Shown piece by piece: positions 18,888 through 27,238 of a stretch of 64,000 bases of DNA; positions within the stretch are counted from its first letter, which is position 1; each line of letters opens with the position of its first letter. The stretch spans positions 62,001-126,000 of the forward strand of contig NZ_JAHTBN010000006.1 of assembly GCF_019166065.1 (NCBI RefSeq), in the 5' to 3' direction. The notes under the pieces were generated by a model. It was not told where the DNA came from. It ran no database searches and worked only from the letters and a program-made list of their open reading frames with translations. Source of the DNA: Candidimonas humi. Lineage in GTDB: Bacteria; Pseudomonadota; Gammaproteobacteria; Burkholderiales; Burkholderiaceae_B. The position numbers and the translations under genes are program-made.

Positions 18888-20099
18888 ATGGATCAGCCCG
18901 CCACGACTGGCAAACCATTGTCCGGCATACGTGTCGTCGATTTTACGCGCTTCTTTGCCGGCCCCTACTGCGCGCAACTGCTCGGCGACCTGGGCGCGGA
19001 AGTCATCAAGCTGGAACTACCCGGCACCGGCGACCCGTTGCGCCTGCAGGGGCCGCCTTTCTTCGCCGGCAACGGCATTACCTGGTACGCAACCAATCGC
19101 AACAAGCGCTCGATCACTATCGATCTACAGAAACCGGAAGGCCAAGAAGTGGCGCGGGATCTGTGCCTCAAGGCGGACGTGGTACTGGAAAACTTCCGTC
19201 CGAACGTACTGAAGAAATTCGGCCTGGACTACGAAACCCTATCGAAGGAATCCCCGAAATTGATTTATGCGTCGATTTCCGGCTTCGGCCCCGACGGCCC
19301 TGATGCCGACCTCGGCGCATTCGACCTGACTATACAGGCACTAGGCGGCTACATGGCGATCACCGGCGACCGCGACGGCGCACCGATCAAACTGGGCACG
19401 TCGGCCTTCGACATGTTGGCCGGCATGAACTGCCAGTCGGCCATCCTCGCTGCGCTGTTCCAGCGAGCTTCCTCCGGAGCCGGGCAAAAGGTGGAGACCA
19501 GCCTGCTGGAAAGCGAAGTGGCGTTCCTGGCAAATGCTGCGCTCGAGTACCTGATCACAGGCAAGGAACCGCAGAAGTGGGGCTCAGAGCATGCACAGCA
19601 GGTGCCCTACAAGGCATTCAAGACATCCGACGGCTGGGCAGTGATCGGGGCGGGCTTCCAGAATTTCTACGAGGCCTTCGTAAAGATCCTCGGCTGCCCC
19701 GAACTCGCGACCGATCCACGCTTCAAGGAAATGAACGGGCGAGTTACGCATCGCGACGAGCTCTATGCACTGCTAGATGCCGAAGTGCTGAAGTTCACGA
19801 CAGCAGATATCATCGCCAAACTGGAGGCGGCCCGCGTGCCTTGCGCACCAGTCAATAACATGGCCCAGGTGTTCGGGCATCGCCAGGTGAAGCATCGCAA
19901 GCTGGAGATGGACTTGAACCACCCGTCCTACGGCAAGGTGCCGACGCTGGGCCCGGCCGCATGCTATTCCTCTTTCGACATTACTGAAGGCTGGACTGCG
20001 CCCCCCGTACTGGGCGAGCATACCGATGCAATCCTCAAGGAATGGCTGGGCTATGGCGAGGATCGAATTTCCTCCCTGCACGAATCGAAGACCCTCTGA
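18888..20099 (+). CDS. CaiB/BaiF family III CoA-transferase (first of two paralogs)
   Basis: 403 residues. GIRVVDFTRFFAGPYCAQLL and GAEVIKLELPGTGDPLR are the N-terminal family signatures; Asp175 in GTSAFDMLAG is the expected catalytic aspartate that carries CoA as an anhydride/thioester intermediate. It probably activates a carboxylic acid using an acyl-CoA donor. It follows the hydratase gene by 44 bp and ends 29 bp before the MaoC gene. It is strikingly like the second transferase at 20610-21806 across GTSAFD-AGMNCQ-AALxQR, so the two arose by duplication. Confidence 0.93.
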   Translation: MDQPATTGKPLSGIRVVDFTRFFAGPYCAQLLGDLGAEVIKLELPGTGDPLRLQGPPFFAGNGITWYATNRNKRSITIDLQKPEGQEVARDLCLKADVVLENFRPNVLKKFGLDYETLSKESPKLIYASISGFGPDGPDADLGAFDLTIQALGGYMAITGDRDGAPIKLGTSAFDMLAGMNCQSAILAALFQRASSGAGQKVETSLLESEVAFLANAALEYLITGKEPQKWGSEHAQQVPYKAFKTSDGWAVIGAGFQNFYEAFVKILGCPELATDPRFKEMNGRVTHRDELYALLDAEVLKFTTADIIAKLEAARVPCAPVNNMAQVFGHRQVKHRKLEMDLNHPSYGKVPTLGPAACYSSFDITEGWTAPPVLGEHTDAILKEWLGYGEDRISSLHESKTL

Positions 20100-20128
20100 C
20101 GATACAACTGACCGGTAGCGCGCACACC

Positions 20129-20569
20129 ATGGAAGAACTCGAGTACTTCAAATCAGAGGCTGGCAAGATAGAGGAAGTGCCAATCGGCGCCAGCATCGTT
20201 TTCACCAAGACGGTGTCGGAGTCCGATGTCTATCTCTACGCGGGCATCACCGGCGATTTCTCGCCGAACCATATCGACCACGAATACATGAAGACTGGCA
20301 AATATGGCGAACGCATCGCACACGGCACGCTGCTGTTGGGTTTCATGTCGGCGGCCTCTGCGCGGATGCGCGTAGGGCGCACCGTATCGCTTGGATATGA
20401 TCGGGTTCGTTTCACAGGGCCCGTGCGATTCGGCGATACCATCAAGACCACCTATACGTTGTCGTCGGTCGACCTCGCCAAGCGCCGTATTCATGCCGAA
20501 GTGAAGTGCGTCAACCAGCACGGGGAACTAGTCGCCACGGCCCTCAACATCCGTGCCTACGTGGGCTGA
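20129..20569 (+). CDS. MaoC-family enoyl-CoA hydratase
   Basis: 146 residues, hotdog fold. The R-specific hydratase motif is intact: TGDFSPNHIDHEYMK supplies Asp43 and His48, followed by RIAHGTLLLGFMS. It should hydrate a 2-enoyl-CoA to the (R)-3-hydroxy form, or dehydrate the reverse (mesaconyl-CoA-type hydratases share this fold). I start at ATG 20129, just past the upstream transferase stop; an upstream in-frame ATG at 20042 lies inside that gene. It sits between two CoA-transferase paralogs, so it probably acts on their product. Confidence 0.9.
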   Translation: MEELEYFKSEAGKIEEVPIGASIVFTKTVSESDVYLYAGITGDFSPNHIDHEYMKTGKYGERIAHGTLLLGFMSAASARMRVGRTVSLGYDRVRFTGPVRFGDTIKTTYTLSSVDLAKRRIHAEVKCVNQHGELVATALNIRAYVG

Positions 20570-20609
20570 TCCAGACAGCGCGTACGCCACCAGCAGCGAT
20601 AGCCACGCC

Positions 20610-21806
20610 ATGCCCAACAAGCCGTTGACTGGCATCAAGGTAGTCGACTTCACGCGCGTGCTCGCAGGTCCCTACTGCGCCATGTTGCTCGCCGACCTGG
20701 GTGCGGACGTGGTCAAGGTAGAGATGCCAGGTAGCGGCGACGCGATACGCCGCCAGGGCCCGCCTTTTTTTCATGGCAATGGCATGACCTATCTTGCCGC
20801 CAACCGCAACAAGCGCTCGCTCGGCCTGAATCTGAAAGCCGACCGCGGCAACGCGATTGCACGGCGGTTATGCATGGCGGCCGATGTGGTCATCGAGAAC
20901 TTTCGCCCCGATGTGATGCCGCGCCTGGGGCTGGGCTATGACGAACTGTCGCAAAGCAATCCGCGCCTGATCTACGCGTCGATCTCGGGCTTCGGTGCGA
21001 CGGGGCCAGACAGTGTGACGGGAGGCTTCGACCTGACCGTGCAGGCGCTGGGCGGCTATATGAGCGTGACGGGCGCGGCCGACGGCAGGCCGATCAAGCT
21101 CGGCACTTCCGCATTCGACCTCATCGCAGGAATGAACTGCCAGGCCGCGATCATGGCGGCGCTACTGCAGCGGATTTCGACAGGCCGGGGCCAGAAAGTC
21201 GAGACCAGTCTGCTGGAGGGGCAAGTAGTCTTCCTCGCCGACCAGGCGTTGGACTATCTGATGCATGGCACACTGCCGCGCAAGCACGGTGCAGCCCATG
21301 CCAACCGGGTGCCATGCAAGGTGTTCCGGGCTGCCGATGGGTGGCTACTGATCGACGCCTCCAGACAGGACCGTTTCGTAGCGTTGCTCGGGATACTGGG
21401 CCGCAGCAAGCTGGCCGACGATACCCGCTTTGCCGACGCCCTCGCCCGCTCACGCAACGCCGAGGCGCTCTATGAGATGCTCGATGCCGCGATCGCATCG
21501 CGGACCTGCTCGGAATTGCGGGGCGAGCTCGACGCGGATGCTGTGCCGTGCACACGAATCAATGACATTGAAGCCGCACTCGCGCATTGTCGCGCAACGC
21601 AACGCGACATGATCCATATTGTCCGGCATCCCGTCTATGGCGAATTGCCGCAGGTGGGCTCTGCGGCAAGCTATTCAGCGTTCGACATCCATGCCGGCTG
21701 GACAGCGCCGCCGCTGCCCGGCGAACACAGCGCGGAAGTGCTGCGAGACTGGCTGGGCATCAGCCAGAATGAGGTCGATGTGCTGGCGGCAGATCGGATC
21801 ATCTGA
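20610..21806 (+). CDS. CaiB/BaiF family III CoA-transferase (second paralog)
   Basis: 398 residues. GIKVVDFTRVLAGPYCAMLL and GADVVKVEMPGSGD at the N-terminus and Asp170 in GTSAFDLIAG mark a functional family III transferase. It closely resembles the transferase 40 bp upstream of the intervening MaoC gene. Family III enzymes can work as heteromeric pairs (as with benzylsuccinate BbsE/BbsF) or as separate transferases with different substrates; both are possible here. The start at ATG 20610 leaves the preceding stop intact. It is the last gene of this rightward operon. Confidence 0.93.
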   Translation: MPNKPLTGIKVVDFTRVLAGPYCAMLLADLGADVVKVEMPGSGDAIRRQGPPFFHGNGMTYLAANRNKRSLGLNLKADRGNAIARRLCMAADVVIENFRPDVMPRLGLGYDELSQSNPRLIYASISGFGATGPDSVTGGFDLTVQALGGYMSVTGAADGRPIKLGTSAFDLIAGMNCQAAIMAALLQRISTGRGQKVETSLLEGQVVFLADQALDYLMHGTLPRKHGAAHANRVPCKVFRAADGWLLIDASRQDRFVALLGILGRSKLADDTRFADALARSRNAEALYEMLDAAIASRTCSELRGELDADAVPCTRINDIEAALAHCRATQRDMIHIVRHPVYGELPQVGSAASYSAFDIHAGWTAPPLPGEHSAEVLRDWLGISQNEVDVLAADRII

Positions 21807-21930
21807 CCCTTTAAGCCAATCGGCCCGCTCGTTGCGCGGTTCCAGGCATCGCCGATGCCGCACATACACGGCGGCAGACGTCTCGGACAGCCAACGACGG
21901 AATACACGCTCGCGCACGGCATTGATTCGT

Positions 21931-23076
21931 TCAGTGGAAAGCATCGATGCCGGTTAAATAACGGCCGATTATTAGCTGGTTGATCTGCGTGGTTCCATCC
22001 GGGATCGTCAGCATGCGCGCATTCCTGAAATGGCGTTCGAGCGGCAGATCGCGGGCAATGCCGGCCGCGCCATGCACCTGGATCGCGCTGGATGTAATGC
22101 GTTGCGCGGCCTCAGTTGCAAATGATTTGGCAATCGAAGCCTCCAGATCGCATCGTCGCCCCTGCGACATAAGCGACAAAGCACGGTATACCAGCAATTG
22201 CGAGGCGGAAAAGTCGGTCGCCATCTGAGCCAGCAAACCCTGCACCATTTGATGGGCGGCAATAGGCTTGCCGAACTGCATTCTTTGCTTCGCATAATCA
22301 ACCGAGGCATCCAACGCCGCCTTAGCGATGCCCAGCGCCAATGTCGAAACAAAACAGCGTGAACGGGCAAAGCCCTTCATCGTCTCACGCAGCCCCGCGC
22401 CGGGCGCACCCAGCATGTATTCCTCCGACACCAAGACGTCATCGAAGCGTATCTGCGCAAGCGGCCACCCGTTCAGGCCCAGCTTGTCGATTTCATGCAC
22501 TTCAAAGCCATGCTTTTCACGATCGACCAGGAACATGGAGAACTCCTGGTCGGCTGTTTTCGCCATTACCAGAACGAAATCCGCCACAGCGGCATTCGAG
22601 ATCCACAGTTTTTCGCCATTCAAGCGATAGCCACCACCTGAGCGGACGGCCGTCGTCCGCATCTCACGCACGCTCGAGCCGATACCGGGCTCGCTGATCG
22701 CCGAACAGCCGATTAGTTCGCCACCCATGATTCCTGGAAGATAGGCTTCCTTGATCGAGGGCGAGCCGTTGCTATACACCTTCAACGCTGCGCCTTCAGC
22801 GACCCAGGCCAGCCCAGCCACATCCGGAGATACATAGGCCAGCGCCTCGAACAGCAGGCCACTGGTCAGGAAATCCAGCCCCATGCCGCCGCCATCTTCC
22901 GGCAACCAGCCGGCACCCACCCCGAAAGGCACCATCTTCCTTATCAAGGCATGCGCCATCTCACGCGTCATGGCTTTATCGTGGAACGACCGCACTATGG
23001 GCGCGATTTCTTGGCCGATAAAGCGAGTCCAGCCATCGAGCGCTTGGCGTTGATCTTCGCTGATTTCAAAATCCAT
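21931..23076 (-). CDS. acyl-CoA dehydrogenase with Asp at the catalytic-base position
   Basis: 381 residues, FAD-dependent acyl-CoA dehydrogenase removing hydrogens from C2-C3 of an acyl-CoA. Signatures: GCSAISEPGIGSSV (FAD/substrate loop), GEKLWISNAAVADFVLV, and GIARDLPLERHFRNAR. The usual catalytic glutamate in the C-terminal YEGT/PEGT motif is replaced by Asp360 (IPDGTTQIN). An aspartate base occurs in some atypical relatives acting on cyclic or branched acids. The gene faces the CoA-transferase operon and is divergent from the flavoprotein gene. No clear ribosome site precedes the ATG. Confidence 0.92.
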   Translation of the reverse strand: MDFEISEDQRQALDGWTRFIGQEIAPIVRSFHDKAMTREMAHALIRKMVPFGVGAGWLPEDGGGMGLDFLTSGLLFEALAYVSPDVAGLAWVAEGAALKVYSNGSPSIKEAYLPGIMGGELIGCSAISEPGIGSSVREMRTTAVRSGGGYRLNGEKLWISNAAVADFVLVMAKTADQEFSMFLVDREKHGFEVHEIDKLGLNGWPLAQIRFDDVLVSEEYMLGAPGAGLRETMKGFARSRCFVSTLALGIAKAALDASVDYAKQRMQFGKPIAAHQMVQGLLAQMATDFSASQLLVYRALSLMSQGRRCDLEASIAKSFATEAAQRITSSAIQVHGAAGIARDLPLERHFRNARMLTIPDGTTQINQLIIGRYLTGIDAFH

Positions 23077-23206
23077 GGTCTTGTACAGTGTGAAGAATAG
23101 AATCGGAAGTTGTAATCGCCATTTTCAGCCCGTGAAAGGCCCTTCGGCGCCTGTGCATCTCTTCAGTATTCATGCTGTGCCCCGTCGTTGACAATGCATG
23201 GTGAGT

Positions 23207-23236
23207 ATGACAAAGTCATCAATAAGTTGTTATACA
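23207..23236 (+). promoter_or_regulatory. promoter with AAGTTGT operator before the flavoprotein gene
   Basis: ATGACA (23207-23212, five of six to a -35) and TATACA (23231-23236, 18-bp spacing) precede the flavoprotein start by 25 bp. AAGTTGT (23224-23230) overlaps the -10 boundary and matches the core of the operators at 17708 and 25820. TGAC-aaa-GTCA (23208-23218) is a small palindrome overlapping the -35. The region also serves the divergent acyl-CoA dehydrogenase gene. Confidence 0.45.
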
Positions 23237-23261
23237 AGCTAATTTGCCAGGAGGCCAGCAA

Positions 23262-24932
23262 ATGAGCAATACCAGCGCCCGCCGAACGGCGCGAAAGCGT
23301 CGAGCCGTCGAGGTGCGTACGAGTGATGTGCTCGTTTTGGGCTGTGGTGCGGCCGGCTACCAGGCAGCGACCACAGCGGCGCGCTCGGGCGCCAAGGTCG
23401 ATATCGTGGGGTGGGCGCGAGGGGCGTCGCCATTCATTCTCGGTTTCAATGCCAGCCTGCCGCAGGGCACGCCGGGAGATTCGATCGAACAATTCTACCG
23501 GGACACCTTCGAGGGCGGCTACAAATTGGGCGAGCCGGATATGATACGGGCGCTCGCCGAGCATGCCGCGGTAGCATTCGAGGAGCTTCAACGCCTGGGC
23601 GTGCCGTTCGAAATACGGGACAACGGCCCTGCTCTGCGGCATTTGTCGGGTTCCCGGTATCCTCGTTCTGTGTACGTGGCCAAGGGAACGGGCAATGCGG
23701 TCTTGCGCGTCATCACTGGCGAGGCGAAGGCTTTGGGCGTTGGCGAATACCTGGGGTTGAAAGTGTTGGCCCTGTTGGTGTTGGACGGGCGTGTATGGGG
23801 CGCGCTTGCTGCGGACTCACACACAGGCAAACTGACTGCATTCCTGGCCGCGAATACGGTTCTGGCTATGGGCGGCATAGGCGGCATTTATCGCGATTCA
23901 ACCTATCCGGCGGATGTCGATGGCAGTTCCTACACGCTGGCACTCGATGCAGGCGCCGTATTGCGCGACATGGAGTTCGTGCAATTCGAGCCCACGGTGG
24001 TCGCGACGCCGCCTGGCGTGCGCGGAATGGAAATGCCCACAGCCATGATTGGCGACGGCGCCCTGCTGAAAAATAGCCAGGGGGAACGCTTCATGTGCCG
24101 TTACCACCCGGACGGCTGTGAAAAGCAAATCGAGAAGGCGCGAATGGCGCTTTTCATACAGAAAGAAATCGACGAGGGCCGGGGCACTTCAGCTGGCGCC
24201 GTCTATTTCGATGCAACCGCCCTCCGCCCCGAGGTTCTCAACGATTATGTGTCGCACCGCCGGCGTTTGCTGAAGGCCGGCATTGATCCGCAAGTGCAGC
24301 CGGTAGAGGTCCACCCCGCTGCACATAGCCTGATGGGGGGCGTGCGTATCGACGCCCAATGTCATAGCGATGTCCCGGGCCTGCTGGTTTGCGGCGAGGC
24401 GGCGGGCGGCCTGCATGGCGCCAGCCGCATTGCCGGCAATGGTGCGGCCGACGCCATCACTTTCGGCCGAATGGCGGGCATTTCCGCCTGCACAGGCGAT
24501 ATGCAGCTAAGCGCCACGCAACGAGCACGTATCGAGGAATTGGCGCATGGCCTCGCTGAAGGCACTGATGGCGCCAATGAAAACGGGGCTGCAGCGCAGC
24601 GATATGCCGACAAGGTGGCGGAAATCATGTCGACCGACTTCGGTATCCGGCGCACGGGCGCGTCCATGCAAGAAGGAGGAGATCGGCTGGAGTCCTTATA
24701 CGAAGAGATCTGCAGCCGGTGGACTGGTTCGCTTTTTGACCCGCTCGCCCGGGCCCGCAGCGTAACACTGGTGGCTTTGGCAGTGGCGCGCTCGGCGATC
24801 GCCAGGCGGGAGAGCCGTGGCGCCCATTTCAGAATCGACTATCCCGAGCGGGATGAACTGCACTGGACGTGCTCGAACTTTGTGCGTTTGGCCGATGGCG
24901 GGCGCCTTACCATAAATACTACGGCGGGCTGA
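23262..24932 (+). CDS. SdhA/L-aspartate oxidase-like FAD-binding protein
   Basis: 556 residues. The dinucleotide motif GCGAAG (27-32) starts an FAD-binding domain. HPAAHSLMGGVRID, then LLVCGEAAGGLHGASRIAGNG and a helical C-terminal domain ending RESRGAHFRIDYPERDE are the hallmarks of the fumarate reductase/succinate dehydrogenase flavoprotein and L-aspartate oxidase family. No iron-sulfur or membrane subunit is encoded nearby, so it is more likely a soluble oxidase or reductase of a dicarboxylate-like substrate than respiratory complex II. CAGGAGG at 23249-23255 supports the start at ATG 23262. Confidence 0.87.
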   Translation: MSNTSARRTARKRRAVEVRTSDVLVLGCGAAGYQAATTAARSGAKVDIVGWARGASPFILGFNASLPQGTPGDSIEQFYRDTFEGGYKLGEPDMIRALAEHAAVAFEELQRLGVPFEIRDNGPALRHLSGSRYPRSVYVAKGTGNAVLRVITGEAKALGVGEYLGLKVLALLVLDGRVWGALAADSHTGKLTAFLAANTVLAMGGIGGIYRDSTYPADVDGSSYTLALDAGAVLRDMEFVQFEPTVVATPPGVRGMEMPTAMIGDGALLKNSQGERFMCRYHPDGCEKQIEKARMALFIQKEIDEGRGTSAGAVYFDATALRPEVLNDYVSHRRRLLKAGIDPQVQPVEVHPAAHSLMGGVRIDAQCHSDVPGLLVCGEAAGGLHGASRIAGNGAADAITFGRMAGISACTGDMQLSATQRARIEELAHGLAEGTDGANENGAAAQRYADKVAEIMSTDFGIRRTGASMQEGGDRLESLYEEICSRWTGSLFDPLARARSVTLVALAVARSAIARRESRGAHFRIDYPERDELHWTCSNFVRLADGGRLTINTTAG

Positions 24933-24969
24933 TCGTCGGGCGAGCGGGCCTGCGTGCTGGGCCCGATAT

Positions 24970-25725
24970 TCATGACTTGGTGTCAGGGTCAGGCTCGACG
25001 CTGTCGGTCAATACCCGGTTACGGGCGTTGTCAATATGCTTGCGCATGAGCTCCCTGGCCGCGACCTGGTCTTGCGTCTCGATGGCTTTGTAGATGGCCA
25101 GATGCTCTTTCTGCACCAGTTCGAGCCGCGCCAGATTCATCTGCAGCGAAAGCTTGCGCGCGACCGTCATGCCGGAAAAAATCAGTGTGGACAGAGAAGC
25201 CATGGTGGAGACGAACAGCTCGTTCTTGGTAGCGGCTGCGATAGCAGCATGGAAGTCTATGTCGGAACTAGTGGCGATGGTACGCGAAGCGACGGCGTTA
25301 TCCATGTCGTGCAGCGCATCGCCGATCCGCTTGAGGTCGATATTTGTGCGGCGTCTCGCCGCCAGCCACGCGGCTTCCCCTTCGAGCGCGATTCGGTATT
25401 CGAAGCAGCGCACGAGGTCGGCCACGCCGCCCATAGGCGCAAAGTCGAAAAATTCTTTCTTGGGCCGCCGCAGGATGTAGGAGCCCGAACCATGTCTGGA
25501 AATGATGATTTCATCGGACCGCAGGCGCAGCAGGGCTTGACGGACGACGGGGCGAGACACGCCAAACTGCTTGGCCAGGCGTTCTTCTGAAGGAAGCCTA
25601 TCCCCTTCTTTCAGATCCCCAAAAGTGATCCAGGACAGCATATTTTCGTAAAGCTTATCGGCCAATTTGCCGTGCGTGACAGGAACGGCGGAGATGTTCG
25701 CTGCGCTTACTGTAGGCGGTTTCAT
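24970..25725 (-). CDS. GntR-family regulator, FCD subfamily
   Basis: 251 residues. The N-terminal winged helix includes GDRLPSEERLAKQFGVSRPV with VRQALLRLRSDEII, the GntR signature, and a short arm SRHGSGSYIL. The C-terminal all-helical FCD-type effector domain has the metal-ligand pattern D(I)DFHAAIAAATKN, which often binds organic acids. It lies between the flavoprotein gene and the divergent ABC transporter operon, and is the natural candidate regulator of the 18-30 kb island, whose promoters share a motif. Confidence 0.92.
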   Translation of the reverse strand: MKPPTVSAANISAVPVTHGKLADKLYENMLSWITFGDLKEGDRLPSEERLAKQFGVSRPVVRQALLRLRSDEIIISRHGSGSYILRRPKKEFFDFAPMGGVADLVRCFEYRIALEGEAAWLAARRRTNIDLKRIGDALHDMDNAVASRTIATSSDIDFHAAIAAATKNELFVSTMASLSTLIFSGMTVARKLSLQMNLARLELVQKEHLAIYKAIETQDQVAARELMRKHIDNARNRVLTDSVEPDPDTKS

Positions 25726-26115
25726 GTGCGTATGCGGTGTTGGTCAGGCCGATATTATGGGCTGTATACACGCTGCCGTGATGCTTGCTTTTTCCCCTTC
25801 AGGAACTATACTTGTAATAAAGTTGTTAAGGCAATAGAGACTGCCCTTCTACGTTGTAACTGTGCTTCAAAGTTTTTGCAAGGGACACACGGCGGCGGAT
25901 TTTCTACATCAATGCAGGGGCTGTCCCGGGTCTCCCCCGAATCGCCCTCAGGCAATGAATGCGCCGTATACGACCCTCTACGCAATTTGTGACGCTCCAG
26001 ACTCTGATGCACCTATGGTCATGCCTGCACCCGGCAGCGACAAAGGGGCAGGCCCTCGTGCAACAAGTTACTCAACGTTGTTGTTTGGTTGTGTGGATAT
26101 CAGGAGGATGACAAT
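25726..26115. promoter_or_regulatory. divergent gntR / ABC importer control region
   Basis: 390 bp without a gene. CTTGTAATAAAGTTGT at 25811-25826 carries TAAAGTTGT, identical to the complement of the operator at 17708-17727. Further repeats of the same flavour are GTTGTAAC (25853-25860) and, near the ABC start, CAACAA (26061-26066) inverted to TTGTTG (26078-26083) around the palindrome CAACGTTG (26073-26080). These probably bind the GntR protein. A consensus ribosome site AGGAGG (26102-26107) ends the region. Confidence 0.5.
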
Positions 26116-27231
26116 ATGAAACGCACAAATGTAGTAGATGTAGCGGATCAGGCTGGCAATGGCAGTGTGAACCGGCGGCGGTTTCTTACCACCCTGGGCG
26201 GCGGGGCCATGGTGCTCGGGTTCCCGTTCATCGCGACATCACGCAAGGCGCTCGCAGAGGGCACGGACAATGCACCTCTCGACATGAATGCCGCACGCAA
26301 AGAGGGCCCATTATTGCTCTGGCACGGCGACCAAGAGGCCGATGTCGTCAAGTTCAATAAAATCTTCACGGACAAGACCGGCATTCAAGTAAATCAGCAG
26401 CGCCTTCTGCCGGGAGCCGCGTGGCCCAAGCTGTATGCCGAATTGCGCGCGGGCAAGGCCGATGTCGACGTCTATGACACCTCCGACCTCGGCACGATGG
26501 ACAAGATGCGCCAATTGGGACACTTGCTGCGCTACGAATTCGAGGACCTGGATGCCTACGATCCGCGTGCGGTGAGCAACCCTCGCGGGTACTGGGCAAC
26601 CTATTACATCAATGCGGGGCCGATCATGTACGACCCCCGCTATGTCAAGAAAGAAGAGGCGCCCAAGTCTCTGGTTGATCTCCTGAATCCGCTCTGGAAA
26701 AACGGCATTGGCTTCCAGAATGCCGCTGCGGGTACTTCGTATGGGATGTGGTTCGTACTGCGCAATATTCTCGCGAAGGATTACTGGACCAAGTTGGCTG
26801 CACAAAAACCCAGGGGGTATTCGTCCTCGACGCAGATCATGAGCGACATACACCGCGGGGACCTCAAGCTGGGCGGGCGCGTCAGCATCTTCCAATACCT
26901 GAAGTCCAAGCGCGACAAACAGCCCATCGAGATGGTTTTCCCCACTGAAGGCACGCCGGCAGTGAATCAGGTCACAGCGGCCTTCAAGACAACGAAGCGC
27001 CCCAACGCTGCCAAGGCTTACGTCAAATTCCTGCTTTCCGCCGAAGGGCAGAAGATATGGAATGAAATCCAGGGGTCTTATTCCGCTCGCAAAGATGTCA
27101 ACATCGAGGGCCTGCCACCCCTGTCATCCATCAAGCTGCTATTCCCGACGCCGAGCGAGCTAGCGGAATACGCGTCGGAAAAGCTGCATTCCGAATACCT
27201 GAAAGTCTGGAACAACATGGTCGGATTGTAA
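26116..27231 (+). CDS. ABC importer substrate-binding protein, Tat-exported
   Basis: 371 residues of the family 1/iron(III)-type extracellular solute-binding class (FbpA/AfuA, PotD-like fold). The N-terminus VNRRRFLTTLGGGAMVLGFP is a twin-arginine signal, so the protein is exported folded. LLWHGDQEADVVKFNKIFTDKTGI (in part) and QVTAAFKTTKRPNAAKAYVKF are typical of this class, which binds ferric iron, thiamine-like compounds, phosphonates or organic acids. The tyrosine pair for ferric binding is not clearly kept, so an organic ligand is more likely. AGGAGG lies 8 bases upstream. First gene of a three-gene importer operon. Confidence 0.88.
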   Translation: MKRTNVVDVADQAGNGSVNRRRFLTTLGGGAMVLGFPFIATSRKALAEGTDNAPLDMNAARKEGPLLLWHGDQEADVVKFNKIFTDKTGIQVNQQRLLPGAAWPKLYAELRAGKADVDVYDTSDLGTMDKMRQLGHLLRYEFEDLDAYDPRAVSNPRGYWATYYINAGPIMYDPRYVKKEEAPKSLVDLLNPLWKNGIGFQNAAAGTSYGMWFVLRNILAKDYWTKLAAQKPRGYSSSTQIMSDIHRGDLKLGGRVSIFQYLKSKRDKQPIEMVFPTEGTPAVNQVTAAFKTTKRPNAAKAYVKFLLSAEGQKIWNEIQGSYSARKDVNIEGLPPLSSIKLLFPTPSELAEYASEKLHSEYLKVWNNMVGL

Positions 27232-27238
27232 AAGAGCC

